This document shows, piece after piece, positions 36,379 to 45,764 of a stretch of DNA of 64,000 nucleotides. Positions within the stretch are counted from its first letter, which is position 1, and each line of letters starts with the position of its first letter. The stretch is from Bacteriovoracaceae bacterium (GTDB lineage: Bacteria; Bdellovibrionota; Bacteriovoracia; Bacteriovoracales; Bacteriovoracaceae): contig JAMPXB010000004.1 in NCBI GenBank assembly GCA_023701435.1, positions 181,302 through 245,301 on the forward strand, in the 5' to 3' direction. Both the position numbers and the translations under genes were made by a program. The notes below the pieces were generated by a model. That model saw nothing but the letters and a program-made list of their open reading frames with translations, did no database searches and was not told the DNA's origin.

Positions 36379-37632
36379 TTATTCACCTAGAAGTGCCAGG
36401 AGGTTAGCTTTCGTCACTTGATATTCTTTTTTCTTATCAAGGTATTGCTTCTCATAGCGGTAGTATCTTTGCATGGCCGTCAAAGCATCCAAGGAATTTT
36501 TTACACCCCTGTCATATTCTTTAATGGTTAAGTTCAAATAATCTTTACTCTTTTTCATGCGATCCAGGATGTAATGCATAACCTCATGAGTATGCTTCAT
36601 TTCTTCTTTAAGCATATAAAACTGAGCATCATTTTGTCTTTCAGCATGGCGGGCCATTAGCCTTTTTGCCTCTGCCTGGTGGGCATTAGATTTGGCCTGC
36701 GTGCTACCTTTAAAACCATCAAAAAATTCAAAAGTAAGTCTTACACCAATCACTCTGTCGTCACGTTCCTTTGAAGACAAATAATCTCTATCCCTCAATG
36801 TATAAAGGTAGTAACCTCCATACAAATCAAGGCTAGGAGTCCACCAAAGATTGCTCGATTGCTTTTGATACTGAAAGCTTTCATATTCAGCATCAAGCAC
36901 TGCAACTTGAGGATGTTGTTTAAACGATGCCCCCCTATTTAGAACTCCTTCATCATGTTCATGTTCAAGTGATGAACTCAAGGTCAAACCTTCTTCAGAT
37001 TCCAGGCCCAATAAAGGCAGTAGTCCAATCATTAAAATTTTATTCTCATGATGAAGACTTTCAACTGTTTCGCGAAGCTCAGATTCATAAATAGTGAACT
37101 CTAAAGTATCAGTTCTGGTTGCAACGCCGCTTTGGGCCCGTTGAGATGCCTGAGCTTTGATCTTTTCGTTATCCTTTATTTCCTTTTCAATGATTGAAAT
37201 GAGCTCTTTGTTGTAGATTATTTGATATTGAAGTTTTCGAACTTTATTAAGTTCCCCTCTAAAAGCAAGAGACTTATTATTTTCAGCAATCTGTGCCGAA
37301 AGGTCCCGTATATTGGATTCAATCCTGTCCCTTCCACCACGAAAGAGATTAAAACGTGCTTCCAGTAATCCATAGGGTTGATTTCTAGTTTGATATCTAC
37401 CGGTTTGGAAAGTTTCCTGACCAAGTTCAAGTAATAATGTTGGAAGAAAAGATCGACCAAGATAACCCTGTTTCACACTTTCTGCATCATAGGCCTTTTC
37501 ATAACTTTGAATGGCCATATTCTTTTTTAGAACCTGGTCAAATAGTAGATTGTCATTAGAACTGGCATCAAAGCTCACACTAAGGATTAATAATGAAAAA
37601 AGAAAGAAATACATAAGGGTCATCCTGGTCAA
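36379..37632 (-). CDS. TolC-family outer membrane efflux protein
   Basis: 417 residues with a signal peptide (LMYFFLFSLLILSVSFDASS) and long alpha-helical coiled stretches, two repeats of the OEP domain (about residues 60-215 and 240-415). It forms the outer-membrane exit duct for a tripartite pump. It lies eight bases after the small periplasmic gene and directly before the ferroportin gene. Confidence 0.82.
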   Translation of the reverse strand: MTRMTLMYFFLFSLLILSVSFDASSNDNLLFDQVLKKNMAIQSYEKAYDAESVKQGYLGRSFLPTLLLELGQETFQTGRYQTRNQPYGLLEARFNLFRGGRDRIESNIRDLSAQIAENNKSLAFRGELNKVRKLQYQIIYNKELISIIEKEIKDNEKIKAQASQRAQSGVATRTDTLEFTIYESELRETVESLHHENKILMIGLLPLLGLESEEGLTLSSSLEHEHDEGVLNRGASFKQHPQVAVLDAEYESFQYQKQSSNLWWTPSLDLYGGYYLYTLRDRDYLSSKERDDRVIGVRLTFEFFDGFKGSTQAKSNAHQAEAKRLMARHAERQNDAQFYMLKEEMKHTHEVMHYILDRMKKSKDYLNLTIKEYDRGVKNSLDALTAMQRYYRYEKQYLDKKKEYQVTKANLLALLGE

Positions 37633-37639
37633 AAATTAA

Positions 37640-38083
37640 TTAGTCTAAATTATCGAAAGCAGCTAGTAACTCTTTTTCACCTTCCTTAACCTTGACATCA
37701 ATGTTGTAAGGTTTTCTTGCTGGCTTAGGTGATTTTCCTTCAAAATGATCTTCCACAAATTTAAGGTCAAATTCTTGGGTCGTAACTTTGCCTTTCTTTT
37801 GAGTGATCAAAATTGCTTTAGCAGAGTTAGCTAAAGTTCCAACCTTTAGAGGATTCATTGATTTGTCGTAGTAGTACACCTTTACTGTCCCATCAGCAGA
37901 ACGAACAAGCTCTGCCTTATGCAGTAAATCTGCCTTAGTGCCTTTAGAAGCATCCTTAGCAAGAACCACTGAAGTCAACACACCACCTTGCTTAGGTGAG
38001 TCAGTTAGCTTAGGACCATGTCCTTCATCATGTGCAAATGCATTTAAAGAAATCGCAAGAACCAGAACGAGTAACTTTTTCAT
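37640..38083 (-). CDS. Small periplasmic protein of the metal-efflux operon
   Basis: 147 residues with signal peptide MKKLLVLVLAISLNAFA. The mature N-terminus is HDEGHGPKLTDSPKQGG, a His/Asp-rich metal-binding-like end. The rest is beta-rich with a Lys-rich C-terminus. It overlaps the RND pump stop by four bases. It may deliver metal to the pump or take part in the complex in place of a fusion protein; that is inference. Confidence 0.75.
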   Translation of the reverse strand: MKKLLVLVLAISLNAFAHDEGHGPKLTDSPKQGGVLTSVVLAKDASKGTKADLLHKAELVRSADGTVKVYYYDKSMNPLKVGTLANSAKAILITQKKGKVTTQEFDLKFVEDHFEGKSPKPARKPYNIDVKVKEGEKELLAAFDNLD

Positions 38084-41000
38084 TTTTCTTCTCCTGTTAA
38101 TTTATAATTTTCATCACTTGATGAATTAGTGAGTTTTTCGACTGATCGTTTACCATACTTAAAAAAGACTGCTGGAGTAACAAATATGTCTAACAGTGTT
38201 GAGGACAGAAGTCCTCCGATGATAACTACCGCCACAGGATAAAGAATTTCCTTTCCTGGCTCTCCTTTTGCAAAGAGTAGGGGTGTTAACGCTAAAACTG
38301 CGGATAGTGCCGTCATGAGAACAGGGACTAATCTTTCTAAAGAACCTCGAATAATCATATGTTCAGAGAAAGTTTCACCTTCTTCCTTCACTAAATGTAT
38401 ATAGTGACTGATCATCATGATTCCATTCCTGCTTGCTATTCCACACAAAGTGATAAAAGCAATCATCGTAGCGACTGATAGTTCTCTTTCGGTCACATAG
38501 ATAGCAATAATACTTCCAATAAGAGCAAGTGGAACGTTGAGCATAATTTGAAGAGTTAAAGCAAGGGATTTGAAATGGACATAAAGAACGAAGAAGACTC
38601 CTAAGAGTGAAAGAATACCTAAAAAGATAATTAATCTAGTCGCCTGCTGCTGACTTTCAAATTGCCCACCATATTCAATGAAATACCCTTCAGGAAGTTT
38701 CACTTCTTTACCGATTTTCGTTTGAATTTCTTTTATCAGACTACCTAAATCTCGACCGTGGCTATTGGCAGAAACAACAATTCGTCTTTGAAGATTTTCT
38801 CTGTTCACCATGTTAGGTCCTGTTCCCTCATAGACCTCGGCCACATCGTAGACGGTGATTTTTTTACCATTTGCCATAGTTTTAACAATGGTCGAATTTA
38901 TATTATCTGGATTTGATCTCGATTCATCATCAAATCTCATGAAGATATCAAAGAGTCGTTGTTGCTCAATAAGCTGGGCCACCGTTTCCCCATTGAGAGC
39001 CATTTCCAGGTCTTTAGCGAGACCACCGGGGCCAATACCGAAGTTACCTGTCTCTTCTCTATCAACTAGAATCTTAAGCTGAGGAATTAATACAAGTGGT
39101 TCAAGTTGAAGATCAACAACACCATTAATGCCTTTCAAGGTATTTTCAACTCGACCGCCAAGTCGTCTAAGCTCAGATAAATCAGGACCAAATACTTTAA
39201 TGGCTATCTGGGCCCTTACACCTGATAAAAGGTGATCTAAACGGTGACTAATCGGCTGACCGATATTTACGTAGACGTCTCCAGTACTTTCAATCTTCTT
39301 TCTTATGTCCTGAAGGACAACTTCTTTAGGTCTGCCGCCTTCTTTAAAATCGACATCAATTTCACTCCAATGAACACCTTCCGCATGTTCATCCATTTCG
39401 GCACGTCCAGTTCTCCGAATTGTTGATTTTGCCTCAGGAACTGACAGAATGGCCTTTTCAATTTTAGTTCCCAGAGCATCTGATTCTTTGAGTGAAATGC
39501 CTGGAAACGAAGCGACCCCTATGGTTGCAGTTCCTTCATTAAAAGAAGGAAGAAAATTAGTGCCCATTAAAGGTAAAAGTGAAATAGAACCAATTAACAA
39601 GACCCCACAGAAGGCCATGACATATTTAGGATGATGAATGGTCTTATATAATAATTTTTCATCCCAAGCCTTAAGTTTCCGGACCAAGGGACCATCTTCT
39701 TTATGAGCAAGAATTTTTGATCTGGATATAAAGTAATAACAAAGGACTGGTGTGAGAGTGAGAGAAACAACTAACGAAACTAAAAGAGAAATGATGTAAG
39801 AAATACCCAACGGTGCAAATAGCTTTCCTTCAATCCCACTTAAAGCAAACAATGGAACAAAAACAAGAACCACAATGATTGTTGAGAAAACAATTGAGTT
39901 TCTTACTTCTGAAGATGCTTTATAGATAACCAACAACGGATGTTGGGGATTGGTTGAACTTCTATTCTCCTTTAATCGTCTAAATACGTTTTCAACATCT
40001 ACAATTGCATCATCCACGAGTTCCCCAATTGCAATTGCGAGTCCTCCGAGAGTCATTGTATTGATTGAAAGACCAAATATTTTAAAAATAATAAAGGTCA
40101 TGACTAAAGAAAGAGGAATTGAAATAAGGGTAATAGCTGTCGTTCTGACATTGAGAAGGAATAGAAAAAGGATGATAGCAACCATAATGGCCCCATCCCT
40201 TAATGCTTCTTCCACGTTAGCAATTGAAGCTTCGATAAACCGTGATTGTTTGAATAAATCACTTCGAACTTCAATTCCTTTTGGTAAAGCCTTTTTCAGG
40301 TCTTTAAGCATTTGATCGATTTTTTCAGTAAGTTCAATCGTGCTGGCGCCTGGTTGTTTTTGAATGGTCATAATGACGGAATGTTTCCCATCAATACTTC
40401 CCTCTCCGCGCTTCATTTTGGGGCCAATTTTAACAGTCGCAATATCTTTTACGAGAACTGGAACACCAAAATGCATCCCAACTGCCGAGTTCTCAATCTC
40501 TTCTATGCTTTCAACTCGACCTACTGGTCTAATTAAAAATTCCTTCTCACCAATATCAATGAACCCACCAGTCGTGTTTTCACTAATATTTGCGAGGGCC
40601 TTTTTAAGCTCCTCAAGGGAAATCATCTTTTGCTGAAGCTTTTCACTTGAAACTAGGATTTGATATTGCTTAAGTTCTCCACCCATTACGACCACCTGAC
40701 TAATACCAGGAATAGTCATAAGCCTAGGTCTTACTAGCCAATCAGCTGTCGTTCTTAGCTCCATAGGATGAACCGAGTTATCAGGACTCACCAGACCTAC
40801 AAACTGGATTTCTCCCATTACTGAACTGACAGGCCCCATTACTGGACTCAAACCTTCCGGAAGCCGTTCTTTCGCTAACTGCAGCTTTTCCGTCACGAGT
40901 TGACGGTTCCGGAATACATCTGTGCCCCAATCAAATTCGACATAAATAATGGAGATACCAATACCGCTACTAGATCTGATCCTGGTCACACCAGGCATAC

Positions 41001-41223
41001 CGTTTAGCGATGTTTCAATGGGTAGTGTAACGAGCGTTTCAACTTCCTCAGGTGCAAGTCCATGAGACTCTGTGATGACCGTTACAATCGGTCTATTCAA
41101 GTCCGGAAAAACATCCACGGGAAGATTGGCCGTAATCCATCCCCCATATATGAGAAGTGCAAGTGACACGATAATAACCACTAAACGATTGTTTAGTGAA
41201 AACCTAATAATAGAATTAAGCAT
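38080..41223 (-). CDS. Heavy-metal efflux RND permease (CusA/CzcA type)
   Basis: 1047 residues, standard RND length with twelve helices and two large periplasmic loops. HME-RND features include NLPVDVFPDLNRPIVTVITESHGLAPEEVE, YVEFDWGTDVFRNRQLV, the charged TM4 ELVDDAIVDVENVFRRL and LCGIASRNGIMMISHY. It pumps monovalent or divalent metal ions from the periplasm/cytoplasm using the proton gradient. No membrane-fusion protein gene lies in the operon, which is otherwise complete with a TolC. Confidence 0.93.
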   Translation of the reverse strand: MLNSIIRFSLNNRLVVIIVSLALLIYGGWITANLPVDVFPDLNRPIVTVITESHGLAPEEVETLVTLPIETSLNGMPGVTRIRSSSGIGISIIYVEFDWGTDVFRNRQLVTEKLQLAKERLPEGLSPVMGPVSSVMGEIQFVGLVSPDNSVHPMELRTTADWLVRPRLMTIPGISQVVVMGGELKQYQILVSSEKLQQKMISLEELKKALANISENTTGGFIDIGEKEFLIRPVGRVESIEEIENSAVGMHFGVPVLVKDIATVKIGPKMKRGEGSIDGKHSVIMTIQKQPGASTIELTEKIDQMLKDLKKALPKGIEVRSDLFKQSRFIEASIANVEEALRDGAIMVAIILFLFLLNVRTTAITLISIPLSLVMTFIIFKIFGLSINTMTLGGLAIAIGELVDDAIVDVENVFRRLKENRSSTNPQHPLLVIYKASSEVRNSIVFSTIIVVLVFVPLFALSGIEGKLFAPLGISYIISLLVSLVVSLTLTPVLCYYFISRSKILAHKEDGPLVRKLKAWDEKLLYKTIHHPKYVMAFCGVLLIGSISLLPLMGTNFLPSFNEGTATIGVASFPGISLKESDALGTKIEKAILSVPEAKSTIRRTGRAEMDEHAEGVHWSEIDVDFKEGGRPKEVVLQDIRKKIESTGDVYVNIGQPISHRLDHLLSGVRAQIAIKVFGPDLSELRRLGGRVENTLKGINGVVDLQLEPLVLIPQLKILVDREETGNFGIGPGGLAKDLEMALNGETVAQLIEQQRLFDIFMRFDDESRSNPDNINSTIVKTMANGKKITVYDVAEVYEGTGPNMVNRENLQRRIVVSANSHGRDLGSLIKEIQTKIGKEVKLPEGYFIEYGGQFESQQQATRLIIFLGILSLLGVFFVLYVHFKSLALTLQIMLNVPLALIGSIIAIYVTERELSVATMIAFITLCGIASRNGIMMISHYIHLVKEEGETFSEHMIIRGSLERLVPVLMTALSAVLALTPLLFAKGEPGKEILYPVAVVIIGGLLSSTLLDIFVTPAVFFKYGKRSVEKLTNSSSDENYKLTGEEK

Positions 41224-41269
41224 ACTTAAACCTTAAATAAAGAGAGCAAATATCTAAAAAGACTGGAGA

Positions 41270-41638
41270 TTAGGCAATTGGTGGTCGAAATATAGAGAAC
41301 GAGAAATTACTTGGAGAAAGAAGACTTTCAAATGAAGAAACTAAAGTATCGTCACTGACAGGTGCAGAGTCTAAAAACTCGGCGAATGATTTTTCAATAA
41401 GTACTGGTTGTGCCACTAAAGAAAGATCAAGGTGATGATTGTGATTGCTATCTTTCTTGTCGGTTTTCTCATGGTGGTGGTTATGAGAATGATCATCATG
41501 AGTGTGCGAAATATGCTTCTCAGAAACATGATTTAATAAGGCAATACTATGATAACTATTGGCAACTGCACCAAAAGAAACTAGAAAGCAAATTATTAAA
41601 GACATGACTATTCGTAGCATTGAGAACAACGTTAACAT
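41270..41638 (-). CDS. His-rich periplasmic metal-binding protein
   Basis: 122 residues: N-terminal signal (IVMSLIICFLVSFGAVA) and a His/Asp cluster at about residues 41-68 (HISHTHDDHSHNHHHEK and NHNHH), followed by a hydrophobic region ending SIFRPPIA, a tail common in small proteins placed before metal-efflux genes. It probably buffers Zn, Co, Ni or Cu in the periplasm. It precedes the RND gene by 46 bases on the same strand and likely opens the operon. Confidence 0.72.
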   Translation of the reverse strand: MLTLFSMLRIVMSLIICFLVSFGAVANSYHSIALLNHVSEKHISHTHDDHSHNHHHEKTDKKDSNHNHHLDLSLVAQPVLIEKSFAEFLDSAPVSDDTLVSSFESLLSPSNFSFSIFRPPIA

Positions 41639-41682
41639 AATCCCTTTAAAATTTACTACATTTATTTATTTTATTTAATGCG

Positions 41683-43011
41683 TTAAAAGTATTTTCCCAC
41701 CACCCATTTTGCATTCTCTGCAGCTGACTCGGTAGATTCAAAATTAAGCGACTCACCAACAAAATAGATACCATCCTGACCTTGCAGCTTCTGAAGGGCC
41801 GTGGCCACTTCCGGAGACAGAGGATCAGAGGGAAGGTGATGAAAATACGACCACTCTACTCGCTTAAGCACTTCAAAGTTTTTAACTCCCAAAGTAGCTC
41901 TCACATCTTCTGCCAAAATATCATGAGCTTCACCCCAACTGATCTTGTTCTCGAGATTTTGATAAGTGATATAGAGTTCATCATCATTCCAGAAATTAAC
42001 CATGGATAGAATGTGATTCACCCTTGAGATGGTCATGTTGGGATAGAAGAAAAAAGAATGTCTTTTCTTACCTGGTAAATCACGTGTTCTAATAACAGAA
42101 ACAAGAAAGCGGTGTTTAGTAAGACTCATCGTAAACACCTCTAACTCATTGGAGGGTTTCATGACGATGGATCTGGCTGTGGGAATATCAGTTGAAATGA
42201 TAACTTTATCGAATTTATATGTGCCCTTCGTGGTCGAAAGTCTCCCCCCTTCAATTGAGATTACTTTTTCACCGAGTCTCACATCAAAATGAGAGGCCAT
42301 GTTTTCCCAAAGCTCTGAGTAACCATTTTTAAAAGACCTGAGCCCCTTAATGTAGGGAGAACTGAAGGGATTAAAATTATCCAAGTAACCATGAATCCCT
42401 ATGGGAGCGATGGTTTTAAATAACTTAAGCGCGTAGTAGGCCGGGATCACCTCTGGATAGAGATATCCCGAGGCACTGAGACTCATCACTAGTGGTGGTA
42501 GCACTTCATAGAAACCATTTTTCCTGGCAAATTTATCGAGTGGCAGAAACAGGTCCGGATGGATAGTAGAAATAAGATGAGGAGTATTGAGTTCTGGATA
42601 GCGCCGATACATTCTGAGCAGTTTTTTAAACTGAACTAATGTGCGCACGGGACCGAGGGCCGAATAGCCTTTAAACTTTTGCCACTGATTATTATGATTT
42701 AAAAACAAGATTTTCGAAGGAAAAACCTGAGGCCGCGGGCCATAAATCCGAACCAGGGAATTAATCGTTTTAAACCCTGTTGGAACGACGAGTCCTCCAA
42801 GTTCAATCACCGTGCCATCAATCTTGTAGCTATAAACTTTGCCACCAACGCGATTATTCTTTTCAAAGATTGTGACGGAGTGTCCCTGTTTTTTAAGATA
42901 ATGTGCTGCAGTTAATCCAGACGCTCCAGCTCCAACCACAGCGACATCAAGGGCGAAGGCCCTGATGGTAAAAAATATGAATAGTACGAAAACATATTTA
43001 AATGAGTTCAT
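41683..43011 (-). CDS. Exported FAD-dependent amine oxidase-like flavoprotein
   Basis: 442 residues. N-terminal hydrophobic signal (YVFVLFIFFTIRAFA) is followed directly by the dinucleotide motif VAVVGAGASGLTAAHYLKKQGHSVTIFEKNNRVGGKVYSY, and the C-terminal FAD motif GIYFVGESLNFESTESAAENAKWVV is present. It is in the flavin amine oxidase/protoporphyrinogen oxidase-like superfamily. Export of such a protein is unusual because FAD must be loaded first; no Tat motif is visible. Substrate unknown; stands alone. Confidence 0.75.
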   Translation of the reverse strand: MNSFKYVFVLFIFFTIRAFALDVAVVGAGASGLTAAHYLKKQGHSVTIFEKNNRVGGKVYSYKIDGTVIELGGLVVPTGFKTINSLVRIYGPRPQVFPSKILFLNHNNQWQKFKGYSALGPVRTLVQFKKLLRMYRRYPELNTPHLISTIHPDLFLPLDKFARKNGFYEVLPPLVMSLSASGYLYPEVIPAYYALKLFKTIAPIGIHGYLDNFNPFSSPYIKGLRSFKNGYSELWENMASHFDVRLGEKVISIEGGRLSTTKGTYKFDKVIISTDIPTARSIVMKPSNELEVFTMSLTKHRFLVSVIRTRDLPGKKRHSFFFYPNMTISRVNHILSMVNFWNDDELYITYQNLENKISWGEAHDILAEDVRATLGVKNFEVLKRVEWSYFHHLPSDPLSPEVATALQKLQGQDGIYFVGESLNFESTESAAENAKWVVGKYF

Positions 43012-43097
43012 CTGGAGAAGAACGGTAGCATGTGCTGGAAGTGCTCTGACAACTTATTAGAAATTTAATTTTTGTTAAGGAAGGTTTTCATGTAATG

Positions 43098-43139
43098 CGC
43101 GCAGAGGACCCTCACTTTTGGAGTGGGACCCGCTGCGCG
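43098..43139. terminator. GC-rich hairpin, probable terminator
   Basis: CGCGCAG (43098-43104) pairs with CTGCGCG (43133-43139), with partial pairing of the inner GGACCCTCACT/AGTGGGACC. It lies just past the stop of the minus-strand discoidin-domain gene; a T-rich run is on the plus-strand side. Confidence 0.6.
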
Positions 43140-43155
43140 GTTTTATCGTTTTGAG

Positions 43156-44826
43156 TTAAGGACTGCCGAAGATTTGGAACTCGTTCAGCGAATAACCCCA
43201 ACTCGTCAGGCGTTTGGTCCCATGCATACGGACGTATCTTCCCGAACCAGTGAGGTTGATAGTTTCAGTTCCGCCGCGGCCAGCTTCTTGAGTATAAATC
43301 GTTGTCCAAGTTTTTCCGTCGTCAGAAACCTGGATCGTATAAACAGCAGCTGCCGCATCCCAGATAAGAGTGGTCTTCGACAACTTGTATTTGCGACCCA
43401 TATCAACCGAGATCCACTGGGGATCAATGCCTTCGAGGCTTGCCCAACGACTTGAATTGTTGCCGTCAAAGGCCCTATTCGGCGTCAATATTCTGTTCTC
43501 AATAGATGAAGCCTTCGCAGGTTTACCTTTTGAAAGTAGTGTCGGTTTTGGATTCGGTGTTGGTGTTGGTGTCGGCACCGGCCCTGCACTTGCATTCAGA
43601 GGTAAAACGTCGCCTGGCAAGGTCAAGTTGAATGTTTTCTGGACGAGGCCCGCATCCGAAAGGGCCACCAAGTAAATCTTATTCTTGGCGCTCACGATAC
43701 CGGAGATGCCCATGTATTGCCATAAGTAGGAATCCTGAATGGTCGCAATCTGCCCGACGGAAGAAGCCGTCACTTCAAGTGCCATCAAACCACTTGGATA
43801 CGTTGGCACAGCCACCAAGACTTGACCCAAGTAATTACCGACAATATGCTCAGCCTCGCGAACAATGCCCCGAGGAAGGTTGGTATTTTGGGAAATAAGA
43901 TTTCCATTATTATCTAGAAGATAAGCGAATCCCGTTCCGGAAATATAACTTCCCAAGATCAGGAAGCGATCCACTTGCGGTAAATAACTGACAGTATAGT
44001 GATAATAACGAACGTTGGTATCCAGTTTCACGGGTGTTTTAGTTAAGGCACCCGTAGCTGGATCCAATACCGCCATCATCAGCTCACTGTAGGTCTGATT
44101 GGGAACGAACCTTTGCCACACGAGTGCAGCACGGGTCTTGGAACCCGCAAGCATTGGCCACCAATCGCGATTGCCCGAAACGACACTGACAGAACGTTGC
44201 TTGTTCCCGTTGGAGTCATAGACTACGGCAGCAAGATCTTTACCGCTTCCAAGATCACAAACACCACCGCCATCTTGCCAATCATCAGCATAAAATACCA
44301 CGAATTGGTTACCAACCGCTCTGACGTGGCCAGAGTGACCACCATCGTAAACCATTTGTGGATAGGCCTTCACGGGGACGAGATTACTGTCATAGACGCC
44401 ATAACGTTGGGCTATGGTATTTGTCGCTTTATAGCCGTCTTCCATTGAGATCATGATCTTGCCATCATCTGTGATAGCGGCACTTGCCGGCTCTTGCGCC
44501 TCAGCTTGGGTTATAATAATTTTTGGTGTAATCACAGGATTTGCAGGATCAATCGAAGAAACATAAATATCGTGAGTCCAATTACCAACCGCAGCTACCG
44601 GAGGGTTTCCCTGGCTGGCCCAAAACAAATAATACTGGCCATTGGGGCGTGCTACGAAGTCGATCCCATGTTGATACTCACGAAGATCTATACTGCAATT
44701 GTCAGGATTTTGCTTCGCATTTGGATCCGAAGTCAGGGCTGCCGAAGTATCGGATGATAACAACGCCACAATGGTAACAAGAGACAAAGTCCCTAGGACG
44801 GAAAACCGTCTGAAAGTCGAGCTCAT
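43156..44826 (-). CDS. Secreted beta-propeller-like protein with C-terminal discoidin (F5/8C) domain
   Basis: 556 residues: signal peptide, an N-terminal region of about 390 residues with repeated blades (FVARPNGQYYLFWASQ, VGNQFVVFYADDW), then a Pro/Thr linker (PTPTPTPNPKPT) and a C-terminal F5/8 type C domain (SSIENRILTPNRAFDGNNSSRWAS, WISVDMGRKYKL, YTIQVSDDGKTW, GRYVRMHG, YSLNEFQIFG). Discoidin domains bind carbohydrates or lipids at surfaces. No catalytic motif seen. Likely an extracellular or outer-surface binding protein. Confidence 0.8.
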   Translation of the reverse strand: MSSTFRRFSVLGTLSLVTIVALLSSDTSAALTSDPNAKQNPDNCSIDLREYQHGIDFVARPNGQYYLFWASQGNPPVAAVGNWTHDIYVSSIDPANPVITPKIIITQAEAQEPASAAITDDGKIMISMEDGYKATNTIAQRYGVYDSNLVPVKAYPQMVYDGGHSGHVRAVGNQFVVFYADDWQDGGGVCDLGSGKDLAAVVYDSNGNKQRSVSVVSGNRDWWPMLAGSKTRAALVWQRFVPNQTYSELMMAVLDPATGALTKTPVKLDTNVRYYHYTVSYLPQVDRFLILGSYISGTGFAYLLDNNGNLISQNTNLPRGIVREAEHIVGNYLGQVLVAVPTYPSGLMALEVTASSVGQIATIQDSYLWQYMGISGIVSAKNKIYLVALSDAGLVQKTFNLTLPGDVLPLNASAGPVPTPTPTPNPKPTLLSKGKPAKASSIENRILTPNRAFDGNNSSRWASLEGIDPQWISVDMGRKYKLSKTTLIWDAAAAVYTIQVSDDGKTWTTIYTQEAGRGGTETINLTGSGRYVRMHGTKRLTSWGYSLNEFQIFGSP

Positions 44827-44893
44827 AAATATCCCCTTAAATGAAAGTATTGGAGATAATTGTGCTATAAAACATTAAAATGTCCTAACCTTA

Positions 44894-45233
44894 TTACCCA
44901 ATTCGCACCAAAGTATTCTTCTCCGTATGATCAAAAATAGGGCGCAGCCCTTTAATTTTGCTCTGGATATTTTCTATAACGAACAGTTTAGAATTCCTCA
45001 TCCAGGAACTTAATAGAACAAATACCGTAAGTCTGTGAACCAAGGGTAGCCGAAAGCTTAAACTCTGTATCATCTTGATCAGCATCGCTAGCAGCATTCA
45101 CAGCAATTCCTCTGGGAACAATAAAACTTTTCATGATCTGACGATGGCCCTTATCCCAGATGAAATAGCCAATTCTTCCCAGGCCTTGGTGTGGTAACGA
45201 AGAGCATAGAGAGCTATCATAAATGTCGTCCAT
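44894..45233 (-). pseudogene. Nitrobindin-like (FABP/THAP4-type) gene, deleted copy A
   Basis: ATG 45233 with GGAG upstream opens MDDIYD, but the middle is missing: the DNA for LYALRYHTK is out of frame, then GYFIWDKGHRQIMKSFIVPRGIAVNA is readable, then a stop after FLDEEF, and the last segment (IFDHTEKNTLVRIG) is in another frame. Compared with copy B, about two blocks are deleted. The intact family is a ten-strand barrel that can bind heme; the conserved IMKSFIVPRG strand is kept. Confidence 0.78.
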
Positions 45234-45244
45234 CTTTTCTCCGG

Positions 45245-45640
45245 CTAATGGTTGTTAACAATTCTAACTTTAATCGCAATTAAACCTTTGGGTCCCTCGC
45301 TAACTTGAAACTCCACGCTGTCTCCATCGTGAGGCACACCTTCAAGACAGGCAGTTTGATGGAAGAATAAATCATCCATATCTTCATCAGGCCGTATGAA
45401 TCCAAAACCTTTTTCGTAATCAAAAAACTTCACAATCCCTGTAAAGTATTCGTCTGCTTGACCTCGATTCTCATCCCAGATGATTTCATGAATTTTAACT
45501 ACTTTTTCACCTTTATGAATTCTTTCGAGTTGGTTGATGACAGCGAGGTTACTTTGATTATCAACCAGCATATCCTTACGCTTACGATTCTTGGTCTTGG
45601 TCATGTCGTATTTTACGAAAAGAACTTTTACTTTATTCAT
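45245..45640 (-). CDS. Cold-shock-domain protein with basic N-terminal extension
   Basis: 131 residues, about twice a normal Csp (65-70). Residues 1-60 are a basic extension (MTKTKNRKRKDMLV, QLERIHKGEKVVKIHEI), and residues 66-129 are a cold-shock domain with GIVKFFDYEKGFGFI (RNP1 KGFGFI) and DDLFFHQ (RNP2). It should bind single-stranded RNA/DNA. ATG 45640 follows AAGGA. A truncated sister lies at 47748-48002. The nitrobindin-like relic starts 11 bases downstream. Confidence 0.87.
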   Translation of the reverse strand: MNKVKVLFVKYDMTKTKNRKRKDMLVDNQSNLAVINQLERIHKGEKVVKIHEIIWDENRGQADEYFTGIVKFFDYEKGFGFIRPDEDMDDLFFHQTACLEGVPHDGDSVEFQVSEGPKGLIAIKVRIVNNH

Positions 45641-45764
45641 TATTTTTCCTTATTGGCTTTACGCCCTACTCCCAGGACTCGCTGTAGACAAACTTTTGTA
45701 TGCCTTCCATAATGAAGACATATCCAACGATAAATCCCCTTTGGCAATGAGAGGATATTTAACG

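Larger units (their letters stand above)
44894..45640 (-). repeat. Duplicated csp/nitrobindin-like block, copy A
   Basis: Direct duplicate of 47247-48002: both contain a cold-shock-domain gene followed by a nitrobindin-like gene on the minus strand, alignable over most of their length in DNA. Copy A keeps the cold-shock gene whole and has lost internal parts of the second gene. Confidence 0.85.
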
